DNA of 64,000 nt from NCBI GenBank assembly GCA_963744575.1, contig CAVUUF010000016.1:372001-436000 (forward strand), in the 5' to 3' direction. The DNA is from Palsa-504 sp963744575 (GTDB taxonomy: Bacteria > Actinomycetota > Actinomycetes > Streptosporangiales > Streptosporangiaceae). Made by a program: the position numbers and the translations under genes. Every line of letters starts with the position of its first letter. Position 1 is the stretch's first letter. This document shows, piece by piece, positions 1 through 8,623 of the stretch. The notes under the pieces were generated by a model. That model was not told the origin of the DNA, made no database searches, and worked only from the letters and a program-made list of their open reading frames with translations.

Positions 1-1635
1 GGCGTCCGCGTCCACCTGCCCGTTGCCCGGGTTGCGGGCGAAGCGGGGATGGGCCCCGCCGGCCACCTGGAGCCGGATCCGGTGCCCAGGGCCGAACCGG
101 TGCGCCGCGCCGAGCAGGCTCACCCGCACCGGGCCGGTCAGCGGGTCGTCCCCGGTGAGCCGCACGATGCCGTCGCAGACGTTCCGCGACCGGCCGCGCG
201 GGTCCACGTCGCACAGCCGGACGAACAGGTCGCCGTGCGGGTTGTCGCGCGTCACGGAGAGTTCGGCGGCGACCTCGCCGATGACCTCGACCGGCTCCCC
301 CAGCGGGTCGCTGCTGAACACCAGCACGTCCAGCCGCCGTTCGACGGCCCGGTTGTCGCGGCTCCCCCCGGTCACGGCCAGGATCGCGCCGCCGGGCGAC
401 GGCGTGGGATCGGCCGGGTCACAGCGGAAGCTCGAGGCCCGGGTGTCTTCGGTTGGCTCGGCGGTGCCGAGCGAGCCGCACGGGCCGAGGTACCAGCGCC
501 GCCGGGTGCTGCCGGGCGGCGGCCAGTCACCGATCTCGCGCCACTGTCCCGCGCCCTGGCCGCCGACCCAGATGCGCGCCGAGTGCTCGCCGGGAGCGTC
601 CCGGCCGGTCCCCGTCCGGCCGGGCCCGGCGAAACGGTCGAGCCAGGCCAGGCTCTCGTTGACCGCGACGCCGCCCTGTGACGCGATGTCCAGGTGGGCC
701 CAGGGCCCGACCAGCAAGCGGGTCGTCACGCCGCGGTCGGCGAGCGTCCGGTACTGCTCGAGGGTCTGCTCGATGAACAGGTCGTGCCAGCCGCCTACCA
801 CCAGCACCGGGACCGTGATCCGGTCCAGGGCGGCGCCGCACTGCAGCGGCGCCCAGAACGGATCGGCTGGCTGCGGGTGCTCCAGCCACCGTTCGGACCA
901 GGTTGGCTCGCGGCCGAGCAGGTCACGGTAACCGTCCGCGACCGGCAGCCGGCCGAGGGCCGGACGCAGCCGCCGCTCCGCGGTGAACATGCGCAGCAGG
1001 CCGGCCAGTATCCCGGTGCTCTCCTGGTGCCCGGCCAGGTCGCTCCAGCTCATGTAGTTGTACAGGTCGAAGACGCCGTTGCGGTACGCGGTCCGGCTGA
1101 AGTCGTGCGGGCCCACCTGCACGATGGCCGCGACGAGTTCCGGCGGCGGATCCATGGCCAGGGCCCACTGCACGAACCCCAGGTAGCTGGCGCCGTAGGT
1201 GGCCAGCCTTCCCTCGAACCAGTCCTGCTGGCGCAGCCAGGCCACGGTGTCGTGCCCGTCGCTGATCTCGTGCCGCATCGGCTCGAACTCCCCGCCGGAC
1301 CCGAACGTGCCGCGGACGCTTTGCAGCAGCGCGTGGTAGCCGCGCTCGGCGAGGATCTGCGCGCACTGCAGGGCGAACGGCCCGGTGCGCCCGTACGGGC
1401 AGCGGACCAGCACTGTCGTCGCTGACGCCACGCTGGCCGGCAGGTGGTGGTCGGCGAGCAGCACCGTGCCGTCGGACATCGGCACCGGCAGGTCACGCTC
1501 GACCATCACCTGGTTCCGCTGCGGCGGCAGCGACCAGGCCCGGGACAGCATGTTGCCGAGCGCGACCGCGCCCAGGCTCAGCGGGCGGGCCGGCCGGTCC
1601 TTGGAGTCGCTCCGCTGTCGCGTCATGCTCACCAT
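1..1635 (-). CDS. CocE/NonD family hydrolase (3' end outside window)
   Basis: Reading the minus strand from ATG at 1635 gives 545 codons with no stop before the window edge, so the gene is partial at its C-terminus. The N-terminal alpha/beta-hydrolase part has the family signature: an oxyanion-type RCPYGRTG stretch near residue 80, a VRGTFGSGGEF segment near 108, and the nucleophile motif GASYLG with Ser150. Further on come GGWHDLF (acid residue) and VGPWAHL (histidine). The C-terminal jelly-roll domain typical of X-Pro dipeptidyl-peptidase/cocaine-esterase-like acyl hydrolases follows (GDLFVRLCDVDPRGRSRNV). These enzymes cleave esters or amides, but the substrate cannot be read from sequence. 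A second in-frame ATG lies at 1626. Upstream is the frameshifted membrane-protein gene on the same strand. Confidence 0.9.
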   Translation of the reverse strand, partial: MVSMTRQRSDSKDRPARPLSLGAVALGNMLSRAWSLPPQRNQVMVERDLPVPMSDGTVLLADHHLPASVASATTVLVRCPYGRTGPFALQCAQILAERGYHALLQSVRGTFGSGGEFEPMRHEISDGHDTVAWLRQQDWFEGRLATYGASYLGFVQWALAMDPPPELVAAIVQVGPHDFSRTAYRNGVFDLYNYMSWSDLAGHQESTGILAGLLRMFTAERRLRPALGRLPVADGYRDLLGREPTWSERWLEHPQPADPFWAPLQCGAALDRITVPVLVVGGWHDLFIEQTLEQYRTLADRGVTTRLLVGPWAHLDIASQGGVAVNESLAWLDRFAGPGRTGTGRDAPGEHSARIWVGGQGAGQWREIGDWPPPGSTRRRWYLGPCGSLGTAEPTEDTRASSFRCDPADPTPSPGGAILAVTGGSRDNRAVERRLDVLVFSSDPLGEPVEVIGEVAAELSVTRDNPHGDLFVRLCDVDPRGRSRNVCDGIVRLTGDDPLTGPVRVSLLGAAHRFGPGHRIRLQVAGGAHPRFARNPGNGQVDADA

Positions 1636-1908
1636 AGCCCGGCCCTTCGACCCGTCTTCCGGCCGGACGGCACCCGCGCGAACCGGAGATGTCTGACAAA
1701 AACCCGCAAACCCGACACCTCTTTGTAGCGTTGCGTCCGGGTGCACGCAACCCGGAGGCGGGTCCGGCGGCGTTCCCTCAGGGTCCCGGCCTGCCGGCGG
1801 GCGCGCCCGGCGAGCGGACCCGCCCGGCTGACGGGCGTCAGGCGGCGGAGATGCCGCGGTCGCGGGCGGCGGCCGGGACGCGGCCGGGTGCCGTCTCGAA
1901 GTCCGGCG

Positions 1909-3398
1909 TCACGGCGTCGCCGGTCTCGTCGTCCGGTTCCCGGCCTGCGTTCCCCGGCCGCCCGGTCCCCCGGCATCCGGTCCTGCGGCATCCGGTCCTG
2001 CGGCATCCGGATCCCGGCCGGCCAGGTCGTCGTGCGACGCGGCGTCCCGGCCGTAGCCGCCGGCGCCGGACGCCGGGTACGGGGCGGGCGCCGGACCCGG
2101 TGTGAAGAGCATCCACGCGCAGGAGACGACCAGCGCGACCAGGAACCCGCAGTAGATCCAGAACGCCGGCGTGAGCCCGGCGGTGATCTTGAGCCCGAGC
2201 TGGGAAGCCTGCGCGGGCGTGATCCCGAACTGGGTGGGCGAGGCGCCCTGCGCGACCTGCACCAGGGCCGAGATGGCCTGGGCCGCCATGGGGATGGCCG
2301 CGCCCGCGAGCAGCACCGCGCCGTGGCGGACGGGACGCCACAGCGCCGCCACGATGACCACCGCCACGAGCGCGAGCATGACCGCCACGTCCCCGGCGAT
2401 CACCAGGCCCGGGCTGGCGAACGCGTTGCCGGCCGTCAGCGACTGCGACTGCCCGGCCGCCGTGCGCAGCGTGAAGCTGTCCCAGGCCGGGGCGAACGCG
2501 GCGGCCACGCCGAGGCCGGTCAGCACCAGCATCACGACGGGACCGAACTCGGCACCGCGCGGCCGGGCCAGCGTGTCCGCCTGCCCCGCCGGAGATCGCC
2601 CCGCCGCGGATTGCCCCGCCGGGCCGAGCAGGAAGGCCAGCACCGAACCCGCCGCACAGGCGAGCCAGCCGAGCAGGGCGAGCACGAGGCCCGCGCCGCC
2701 GCCGTTCCCGCCGCCTGCGACGGCGGTGCCCGCATCCGCGAGGAACAGGCCGAACGTGACCGCGCTCAGCCCCAGGCCGAGCAGGGCGCCGATCCGCAGG
2801 CGGGCGCCGCCGAGGAGGATGAGCACCGCGCTCGCGGCCCAGACGGCCAGGTAGGCCACGTGCGGGATGAGCTGGCCGGCCTGCCGGGCCAGGCTAGCGC
2901 CGCCCAGATATGCGGGGAAGAGCCCGGCGACCCCGAGGATGACGCCCGCGCCGAGCAGCGCCGCCGCGGCGATCACGCCGGTCCGGCCGCCGTGCGCCCG
3001 GGCCGCCCGCCGGCCGTAGGCCGCGCTGTCCTGGGCGTGCACCGTGCTGTCCTGGCCGGGGGCCTGGTCGTACGGAGCGGTGCCGGCGCTGGCCACCACG
3101 ACGGTCTCGTCGGCAGGCCTGGCCGTCTCACCTGGCTGGGCCGTGTTCTGACCGAACGGAGCGGCGTTCTCGCCCTCCCGGACCGCACTCGGGCCCACCG
3201 GGGGGGTACGCGGCCCACCGGGACGATCGTGTCCGGCGCCTCGATGCTGGCGAACCGGGCCCAAGCGGCGGACCAGCCCTCGGGAGTCTCCGGCCACCGC
3301 TCGAGCGGCTGCGGCCGCGGCGCCCCGGCCGTCCAGACGCCGTAGCAGTCGCGTCCCCGCCCGATCTCGTACTTCGCACCGCGGTACGCGATGGTCAC
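1909..3398 (-). CDS. Hypothetical membrane protein, apparent frameshift
   Basis: Two overlapping minus-strand frames together make one protein. The first, from GTG at 3398, begins VTIAYRGAKYEIGRGRDCYG and carries a conserved-looking soluble head ending IEAPDTIVPVG. The second frame continues from about 3205 with a Pro/Ala-rich linker and then hydrophobic segments typical of about 8 membrane helices, ending in a DAAGPDAAGPDAGG repeat tail. They join at a run of seven G (3200-3206; C on the coding strand), and one extra C would restore the frame. The downstream frame alone would start at 3297 and lose the head. Function unknown. It is either a decayed gene, a programmed or slippage frameshift, or a homopolymer sequencing error. 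Confidence 0.65.
1971..2010. repeat. 15-bp tandem repeat in the membrane-protein tail
   Basis: Two perfect copies of a 15-bp unit (CGGCATCCGGTCCTG) at 1971-1985 and 1986-2000 are followed by a 10-bp partial third copy. In the minus-strand frame it encodes repeated Ala-Ala-Gly-Pro-Asp, so it is an in-frame coding microsatellite at the C-terminal tail. Confidence 0.85.
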
Positions 3399-3853
3399 CC
3401 TGTCAAACACGATCCAGCCCTTTCCCGCTGCTGACCTAGCCCGCACCGCCGTATCCGGTCCGGAAACTAACCTGAAACCTAGGAAGCCGGCCTGGAGGCC
3501 GGCTGAGCAGTCTCTCCAGCCTTCCTGACTCTTGGATCCGCGGCCGGCGAGCACGCGCCTGGCGGCTCGCCAGGAACGGGAAACGCGCGTCAGTTCAGCT
3601 CTTCACACGCTGAGCCCGGCGCGCGGGCTATCGCCCCGCTAGGAGCGGGGCGGCGGGGTGATCGGGAAACACCGGTGCACGATGGGCCACGGTATCTCAG
3701 CGACGCCCCGCCCGGGAAATCGCGCCGGGTCACGCACTTCCTCGTCGACAGCTTCGCCAGGCTGCAGGACGCGGGCAGCCGCCGCGCGCTGCGCCAGCTG
3801 GCGGTCCGACCCGGCCGGGAGAACAGGCCAGGCCAGCGTAGGATCGCGATGAG
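3399..3853. other. Intergenic region with two hairpins
   Basis: This 455-bp gap separates the divergent frameshifted membrane gene and the DUF488 gene. It contains two perfect inverted repeats: GCCGGCC/GGCCGGC at 3486-3503 (4-nt loop) and GCCCCGCT/AGCGGGGC at 3633-3651 (3-nt loop). Neither is followed by a T tract on either strand, so they are weak candidates for terminators. A 62-codon plus-strand frame starting GTG at 3675 runs into the start of the DUF488 gene. It has no recognisable domain and I do not call it. Confidence 0.5.
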
Positions 3854-4387
3854 ATGCTGCTGACGTTCGGGCACGGGACCGCCACGGCCGAGCGGATGAC
3901 CGAACTGCTCCGGGGCGCCGGCATCGCCGTGCTCGTCGACGTGAGGACGGCGCCTGGCAGCCGCCGCCACCCGCACGTGGCGCGCGCCGCACTGGAACGC
4001 TGGCTGCCCGAGGCCGGCATCGCCTACCGCTGGGACAAGCGGCTCGGCGGATTCAGGAAGCCCGCTCCGGACTCACCTGACACCGTGTGGCGCGAGGACA
4101 TGTTTCGAGGGTACGCCGCGCACATGCGGACCGAGGGTTTCCTGGCCGGGGTGGACGAGATGCTCGCCCAGGCCGGCGCCGATCGCACGGTGGTGATGTG
4201 CGCGGAGAGCCTGTGGTGGCGGTGCCACCGCCGGCTGCTCGGCGACTTCGTGACGGCGGCGCGCGGCGTGCCGGTCCGGCACCTGCTGCACGACGGGCGG
4301 ACCGAGGAACACCGCCTGTCCCCCGGCCTGCGGCGGCGCGACGACGGCCTGCTCGTCTACGACGGAGGCCAGCCGACCCTGCTGTGA
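3854..4387 (+). CDS. DUF488 family protein
   Basis: 177 residues, the usual size for DUF488. The N-terminus LLTFGHGTATAERMTELL followed by VLVDVRTAPGSRRHPH is the classical opening of the family. Mid-protein there is a KRLGGFRKP segment, and near residue 115 the MCAESLWWRCHRRLL motif in which Cys, Glu and the CHR motif are the conserved family positions. The biochemical function of DUF488 is not established. It is monocistronic and convergent with apbE. Confidence 0.88.
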   Translation: MLLTFGHGTATAERMTELLRGAGIAVLVDVRTAPGSRRHPHVARAALERWLPEAGIAYRWDKRLGGFRKPAPDSPDTVWREDMFRGYAAHMRTEGFLAGVDEMLAQAGADRTVVMCAESLWWRCHRRLLGDFVTAARGVPVRHLLHDGRTEEHRLSPGLRRRDDGLLVYDGGQPTLL

Positions 4388-4399
4388 CGGCCGGCCTCG

Positions 4400-5158
4400 T
4401 CAGCCCAGGTACCTGCCGAAGCCGCTGGTCTGCCACGTCGCGCCGGCCGTGGTGACGGCGAAGGCCTGGTAGCCGTCCAGGTCCTCCACCCAGTCCCGGG
4501 CCGCGGGCCCCATCGCGAAGGCGGCGGTGGCGTAGGCGTCCGTCTCGGCCAGCGTCGCCCCGACCACGGTGATGCTGGCCAGGCCGGCCGACGGCCGTCC
4601 GGTGTGCGGGTCGATGATGTGGGATCCTCGCTCGGCGACGCCGGACGTGGCCACGGCGAAGTCCCGGCCCGCTACCACCAGCGCCAGCCGGCCGGGCCGC
4701 AGCGGATCGGCGATCCCTACCCGCCACACCCGGTCGCCGACGCACTGCACGTCGCCGCCGCCGTTGACGCTGTGCTCGGCCGAGCCGGCCGCGGTGAGGA
4801 TGGCGGCGGCCCGCTCGATGGCCCATCCCTTCACGTACCCGGAGGGGTCGAAGGTGCCGCCCGGGGTGGTGGTGAAGTACCCGCCGCTGCGCGCGCCGAC
4901 GGCGGCGCACACCTCGAGCACCTCGGCGAGTTCGGGCGCGCACTCGGCCAGCGGCAGCGCGCCGCGGCCGAACCGGCTGACGTCGCTGTCCTCCCGGTAC
5001 GGCGAGAACGTGGCGTCCACCCAGTGCAGCCAGCGCACCGCCTGGCCGAGCGGCCCGTCACCGCGGGGCTCCCCCGCCCAGGCGGGCACGTCGAAGGAGA
5101 CGACCGTGCCCATCGCGTGCTCGGCGTGCCTGCGCCGGCCGTCTCCGCCGTCTGCCAC
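4400..5158 (-). CDS. apbE: FAD:protein FMN transferase ApbE
   Basis: 252 residues. ApbE covalently attaches FMN, from FAD, to Thr/Ser of target proteins in a Mg-dependent reaction. Family motifs are visible in order: AMGTVVSFD near the N-terminus, DPSGYVKGWAIERAA (FAD-binding), NGGGDVQ, TSGVAERG, the HIIDPHTGRP motif, and the metal-binding ETDAYATAAFAMG. No signal peptide or lipobox is evident, so flavinylation may occur before or during export. Start GTG at 5158 lies 6 nt after the FMN-binding gene (ending at 5165), so the two are almost certainly co-transcribed and the neighbour is the likely substrate. An internal ATG at 5113 is an alternative start. Confidence 0.93.
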   Translation of the reverse strand: MADGGDGRRRHAEHAMGTVVSFDVPAWAGEPRGDGPLGQAVRWLHWVDATFSPYREDSDVSRFGRGALPLAECAPELAEVLEVCAAVGARSGGYFTTTPGGTFDPSGYVKGWAIERAAAILTAAGSAEHSVNGGGDVQCVGDRVWRVGIADPLRPGRLALVVAGRDFAVATSGVAERGSHIIDPHTGRPSAGLASITVVGATLAETDAYATAAFAMGPAARDWVEDLDGYQAFAVTTAGATWQTSGFGRYLG

Positions 5159-5164
5159 GACGGC

Positions 5165-5662
5165 TCAGGCGGTCTTGTCCAGCGCGCTCTGCAACGACTG
5201 GATGTAGCCCGCGCTGGTGTAGGTGGCGCCGGACACGGCGTCGACCTTGCCGTCCTGCGCCGAGAGCGTCTCGCTGATCAGCTGGGGGAAGGCCATCGCG
5301 CCGATCTGGATGTCGTGCAACGTGTTCTGGGGCTGCACCAGGACCGCGACCTTGACGATTTTCTTGTCCTGCTCGATCAGCTGGATCTGGACCGGCCCAT
5401 ACGCGGTGCTGGCCACGTTCCCGTCCACCGCGGTCTCGCCCGCGGGCAGGTTCCTGGCCAGCGATCCCTGGGGGAACTCCCCCGGGACGGTCGTCGTCTG
5501 CCCGCCCGACGTGGCGGACGACGAAGAGGAAGACGAGGACGAGTTACCGCCCGACCCGCCGGCCGTCGCCGCCACCGGGACGGCCGGGACGTGCGACTTG
5601 AACGACAACAGGGCCACGAGACCGGCGATGGTGCCGGTGACGGCCAGGATCACCCGGCGCAT
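5165..5662 (-). CDS. Secreted FMN-binding domain protein
   Basis: 165 residues. It has an N-terminal signal or anchor helix (RRVILAVTGTIAGLVALLSF), a polar Ser-rich linker with nine consecutive serines, and then an FMN_bind domain. The C-terminus contains SGATYTSAGY, matching the S/T-G-A-T flavinylation motif of RnfG/NqrC-like proteins, where the second Thr is esterified by FMN. It is sandwiched between apbE, which would load the flavin, and a ferric-reductase-like membrane protein that can feed it electrons. By family knowledge it should act outside the membrane as an electron shuttle, but the acceptor is unknown. Confidence 0.92.
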   Translation of the reverse strand: MRRVILAVTGTIAGLVALLSFKSHVPAVPVAATAGGSGGNSSSSSSSSSATSGGQTTTVPGEFPQGSLARNLPAGETAVDGNVASTAYGPVQIQLIEQDKKIVKVAVLVQPQNTLHDIQIGAMAFPQLISETLSAQDGKVDAVSGATYTSAGYIQSLQSALDKTA

Positions 5663-5679
5663 TATGGCGGTTCCTCTCC

Positions 5680-7122
5680 TCAGAGCTCGAAGGACTCGAA
5701 GTGGATGCGTTGCCGGGGCACCCCGGCGGCGCGCAGCGCCCGGAGCGCGGCCGAGGTCATTCCGGCCGGCCCGCAGACGTAGGCATCCTGCTCGTCAAGG
5801 CCCGGCACCAGGGACCGCAGCATGTGCGGGGAGAGCGGGTCACCGCCGATCTCGGCCCGGGACCCGACCAGGTAGTGCACGGTCGCACCGCGCGCGGCCG
5901 CGATCGCGTCGAGTTCGTCCCGGAACACGATGTCCCGCTCGCTGCTGGCGCGGTAGATCAGGGTAACGTGGCCGGGCAGCGTCGCGAAGATAGCCCGCAA
6001 CGGGGTGATGCCGACGCCGCCGGCCAGCAGCACCACGCCCCGGCCCGAGTCTTCCGGCGTGAACGAGCCGTACGGCCCTTCGGCGAAGACGCGGGTGCCC
6101 GGCCGCAGCCGCGCCAGCGCCTGGCTGTGGTCGCCCAGGTTCTTCACGGTGATCCGCAGCATGTCCGACCCGGGCGCCGCGGACAGCGAGAACGGGTGCG
6201 AGGACCACCACAGCGACCTGGTCAGGAAGCGCCAGCGGAAGAACTGCCCGGGCTCGGCGTCGAGCTCGTCGAGCTGCCTGCCGCCGATGTAGATCGAGAT
6301 GACGCCGGGTGCCTCCGTCTTGACCCCGAGAACCTCGAGACGGTGCCTGCGGAACGAGCGCAGCGGGACCGCGACTCGGTACCACAGCACCAGCACCAGC
6401 ACCGTCAGGTACATCGCACACCACCAGAACCGCGCGGCCAGGTTGCTGACGAACGACGCGCCCACGGCGAGCTGGTGGCTGAACGCGAGGGCGATGGCCA
6501 GGTAGGTGTACAGGTGGATGAAGTACCACGTCTCGTAGCGGACCCGCCTCCGCGCGGCGCGCATCGACACGATGCCGATGCCGAGCAGCAGGAAGCCCGC
6601 CACGGTCGCCATCAGCACGTCCGGGTACTGGGTGAGCAGCGCGGCCGACTCGCTCAGTATGTTGACGTGCGCCGTGGCTGCGTAACCCCACGCGATGAGC
6701 AGGCCGTGCGCGACCACCAGGCTGACGATGTACCGGCCGCCCATGGCATGCCAGCGGGCCAGCTTGTCGGCGCCCAGGCCCCGTTCGAGCGGCGGCAGCC
6801 GCGCCATCAGCGCGACCAGGACCACCACGCCGTACCCGCAGAGCAGGCCGAGGATCTCACCGGCCCCGGTCAGCCAGCCGCCGAGTCCGTGCACGCCCGG
6901 CGTGCTGTGCCACCACAGGGCGATGACCACGACCGACCCGGTGATGACCGCCGCCAGCAGGCCGCGCTCGCCGATCCGGGCCGGGCGGTTCCCGGGCTGA
7001 ACGGGCGCCGGCCCCGCCTGCGCGCGGCGCGGCGGAGCCGGCGCCCGCCGGGGCCCCGGATACGCCTCCGCGCCGGCGGGGCGAACCGCGCCGGGTCGCC
7101 TGGTCACGCTGGTCACCCGCAC
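5680..7122 (-). CDS. Ferric-reductase-like transmembrane FAD/NAD(P) oxidoreductase
   Basis: 480 residues. A Pro/Ala-rich cytoplasmic N-tail of about 55 residues is followed by about six membrane helices with His pairs expected to bind heme (WHAMGGRYIVSLVVAHG; WYFIHLYTYLAIALAFSHQ). The C-terminal half is a ferredoxin-NADP reductase module: GQFFRWRFL and HPFSLSA for FAD, LLAGGVGITPLRA for NAD(P), and CGPAGM near the end. It would move electrons from cytoplasmic NAD(P)H across the membrane, probably to the adjacent flavinylated protein. The GTG start at 7122 follows GGGAGG; GTG at 7116 is also possible. First gene of a three-gene operon. Confidence 0.9.
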   Translation of the reverse strand: MRVTSVTRRPGAVRPAGAEAYPGPRRAPAPPRRAQAGPAPVQPGNRPARIGERGLLAAVITGSVVVIALWWHSTPGVHGLGGWLTGAGEILGLLCGYGVVVLVALMARLPPLERGLGADKLARWHAMGGRYIVSLVVAHGLLIAWGYAATAHVNILSESAALLTQYPDVLMATVAGFLLLGIGIVSMRAARRRVRYETWYFIHLYTYLAIALAFSHQLAVGASFVSNLAARFWWCAMYLTVLVLVLWYRVAVPLRSFRRHRLEVLGVKTEAPGVISIYIGGRQLDELDAEPGQFFRWRFLTRSLWWSSHPFSLSAAPGSDMLRITVKNLGDHSQALARLRPGTRVFAEGPYGSFTPEDSGRGVVLLAGGVGITPLRAIFATLPGHVTLIYRASSERDIVFRDELDAIAAARGATVHYLVGSRAEIGGDPLSPHMLRSLVPGLDEQDAYVCGPAGMTSAALRALRAAGVPRQRIHFESFEL

Positions 7123-7326
7123 CTCCCATGGGACGGTCTAGCTGGATCGTACGCTCGGCCCGGGCAGAACGGCCGCATTCCGGACGCTGGCGGGCTTTCC
7201 CGGCTGCCTGGTGCCTCGATGAACGGTCAGGATCCCGGCCCCATAGTCCTTAGTTATGACTACGCAGCGCGATCCTGCACGGTTCGGCAGGCTCTCGTAA
7301 GCGCTTCGTAATCGCCAGCCGGAGAC

Positions 7327-7371
7327 TGTCAACCCAAGTTGACACGGGAATGTTGTCAACATAAATTGACA
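7327..7371 (+). promoter_or_regulatory. Promoter overlapped by two identical palindromic operators
   Basis: TGTCAA-N6-TTGACA occurs twice, at 7327-7344 and 7354-7371, start-to-start spacing 27 bp. The right half of the first copy is a perfect -35 box (TTGACA, 7339-7344). After 17 nt comes TAAATT (7362-7367) as -10, which lies inside the second copy. The ATG of the HTH gene is at 7374, only about 6 nt beyond the -10, so the transcript is probably leaderless. The arrangement predicts repression, plausibly by the small HTH protein itself. Confidence 0.75.
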
Positions 7372-7373
7372 TC

Positions 7374-7622
7374 ATGAACACAGCACCCGCCCTGGCGGCC
7401 GCGGCGGACAGCCCGGACCCGCGCACCGGCCTCCGGGCCGTCGCCGCCCTTCGCAGGCTGCTGGCGCAGCTCGAGGCGCTCCAGGTGGACAACGCACGGG
7501 AACACGGCTGGTCCTGGCAGGAAATCGCGGAGATCCTCGGCGTGTCCCGGCAGGCCGTGCACAAGAAGTACGCCCGGCGGCCGGACCGGCCGCATCCCGC
7601 CCGCCGCGCGCGCCTGCGCTGA
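7374..7622 (+). CDS. Small helix-turn-helix protein
   Basis: 82 residues. An N-terminal amphipathic helix (VAALRRLLAQLEALQVDNAREHG) leads into a helix-turn-helix, WSWQEIAEILGVSRQAVHKKY, residues 46-66, followed by a basic Arg/Pro tail. It is a sigma-region-4/MarR-like minimal DNA-binding protein. It is followed after 18 nt by the Clp-N protein gene, and the same pairing is familiar from other actinobacteria (recalled, not checked). Two copies of one palindrome overlap its own promoter, so autoregulation is likely but inferred. Confidence 0.85.
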   Translation: MNTAPALAAAADSPDPRTGLRAVAALRRLLAQLEALQVDNAREHGWSWQEIAEILGVSRQAVHKKYARRPDRPHPARRARLR

Positions 7623-7640
7623 CACGAGGGGACAACGACG

Positions 7641-8234
7641 ATGTTCGAGCGATTCACCGACAAGGCCAGGGCGGCCTTGATCCTGGCCAGGGCCAAAGCC
7701 ACCGAGCGCGGCGACCAGATCCGCCCGGTGTACATGCTGCACGCGGTGGCGTCTGCCGAGGGCGTGGCCGCCCGGGCGCTGGCCGGGCTGGGTATCGACG
7801 CGGCTGCAGTCGAGCGCCAGCTGGACCGCGCCGCGCCGCTGGCCAACCCGCTCGAGGCCGAGGCCGCCAGCGGCGACGCCGAGGCGCTGGCCACGATCGG
7901 CATCGACCTGGACGAGATCAAGCGCAGGGTCGAGGAGAGCTTCGGGCCCGGCGCGCTCGGCCGCGTGCCGCCGGCGCACCAGGCCCAGGTCAGCTGGACC
8001 AGCCGGATGACCCTGACCTCCGAGTCGAAGCGGTCGCTGGGCCTGGCCCTGAAGGAGGCCCGCGCCCTGCACCACAACTACATCGGCACCGAGCACCTGC
8101 TGCTCGGCCTGCTCAAGACCGCCGAGCGCAACTACCACGGCGACTTCACCCCGGACACCCTCCACGAGCTCGGCATCGATCCCGCCCAGGCGAGGCAGCG
8201 CGTATTCGACGAGCTCCGGCACGCCTCGGCATGA
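7641..8234 (+). CDS. Clp N-terminal-domain protein
   Basis: 197 residues beginning MFERFTDKARAALILARAKA, the start of ClpC-type N-domains. A second Clp_N-like repeat occupies about residues 110-190 (TSESKRSLGLALKEARALHHNYIGTEHLLLGLL). There is no AAA+ module and no Walker motif, so this is a free-standing adaptor-like N-domain, not an unfoldase. It may bind substrates or compete with ClpC for adaptors (inference). It is preceded by GAGGGGACAACG and forms an operon with the HTH gene. Confidence 0.88.
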   Translation: MFERFTDKARAALILARAKATERGDQIRPVYMLHAVASAEGVAARALAGLGIDAAAVERQLDRAAPLANPLEAEAASGDAEALATIGIDLDEIKRRVEESFGPGALGRVPPAHQAQVSWTSRMTLTSESKRSLGLALKEARALHHNYIGTEHLLLGLLKTAERNYHGDFTPDTLHELGIDPAQARQRVFDELRHASA

Positions 8235-8623
8235 CCGCGCCCTCCCGCTGGAGGACCGGAATGGCGGTTTCATGGCGCCCTGGTGTTCCGCACCCGGCCT
8301 CCGGGTGGAGTTCGAGCGCCGCGAAGCTGGGAGTCCAGGTCGTTCGGGGCCCGAAGGCGAGTGCTTGGGCTGGGGCCGGGCGTGATCATCCTCAGCTTGA
8401 GGGCATTGCCGCATGGTGCCGGTTTAGACGGGCCTGCGGTCGGAGTGACTTACGAGGTCACGGAAACCGAGGTGCGGACTGGCAGCGCCGGAGCGGCACT
8501 TACCTTTAGGAAAGGTATTTCTAACCGACAGGCCAGGACATAGTAACTATACGGAGAGTATCTATAAGATTACGCAGAGCCATAACCTGTCAGTGGGGAA
8601 TATCACGGATAGGATATGGTCAA
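8235..8623. other. Intergenic region, AT-rich promoter-like end with palindrome
   Basis: 389 bp between the Clp-N gene and the cupin gene. The first 250 bp show open frames but nothing resembling a protein family. At 8501-8517 there is a perfect 7-bp inverted repeat TACCTTT-AGG-AAAGGTA. From about 8515 to 8620 the DNA becomes markedly AT-rich for this genome, with TATAAG near 8563, as expected for the cupin promoter and possibly a regulator site. Confidence 0.55.

Noticed and set aside
1741..3345. 534-codon plus-strand ORF opposite the membrane protein
   Set aside because: Arg-rich low-complexity shadow; the minus strand carries membrane helices and a recognisable head.
3486..3503. GC hairpin as intrinsic terminator
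   Set aside because: No T-run on either strand and located between divergent genes, so no transcript end is expected there.
3675..3863. 62-codon frame upstream of the DUF488 gene
   Set aside because: No domain, no clear ribosome binding site, overlaps the next gene start.
5701..7311. 536-codon plus-strand ORF
   Set aside because: Antisense of the ferric-reductase-like gene; no recognisable domain.
8231..8543. Two overlapping small frames between the Clp-N and cupin genes
   Set aside because: Sequence not protein-like in either frame; more likely untranslated.
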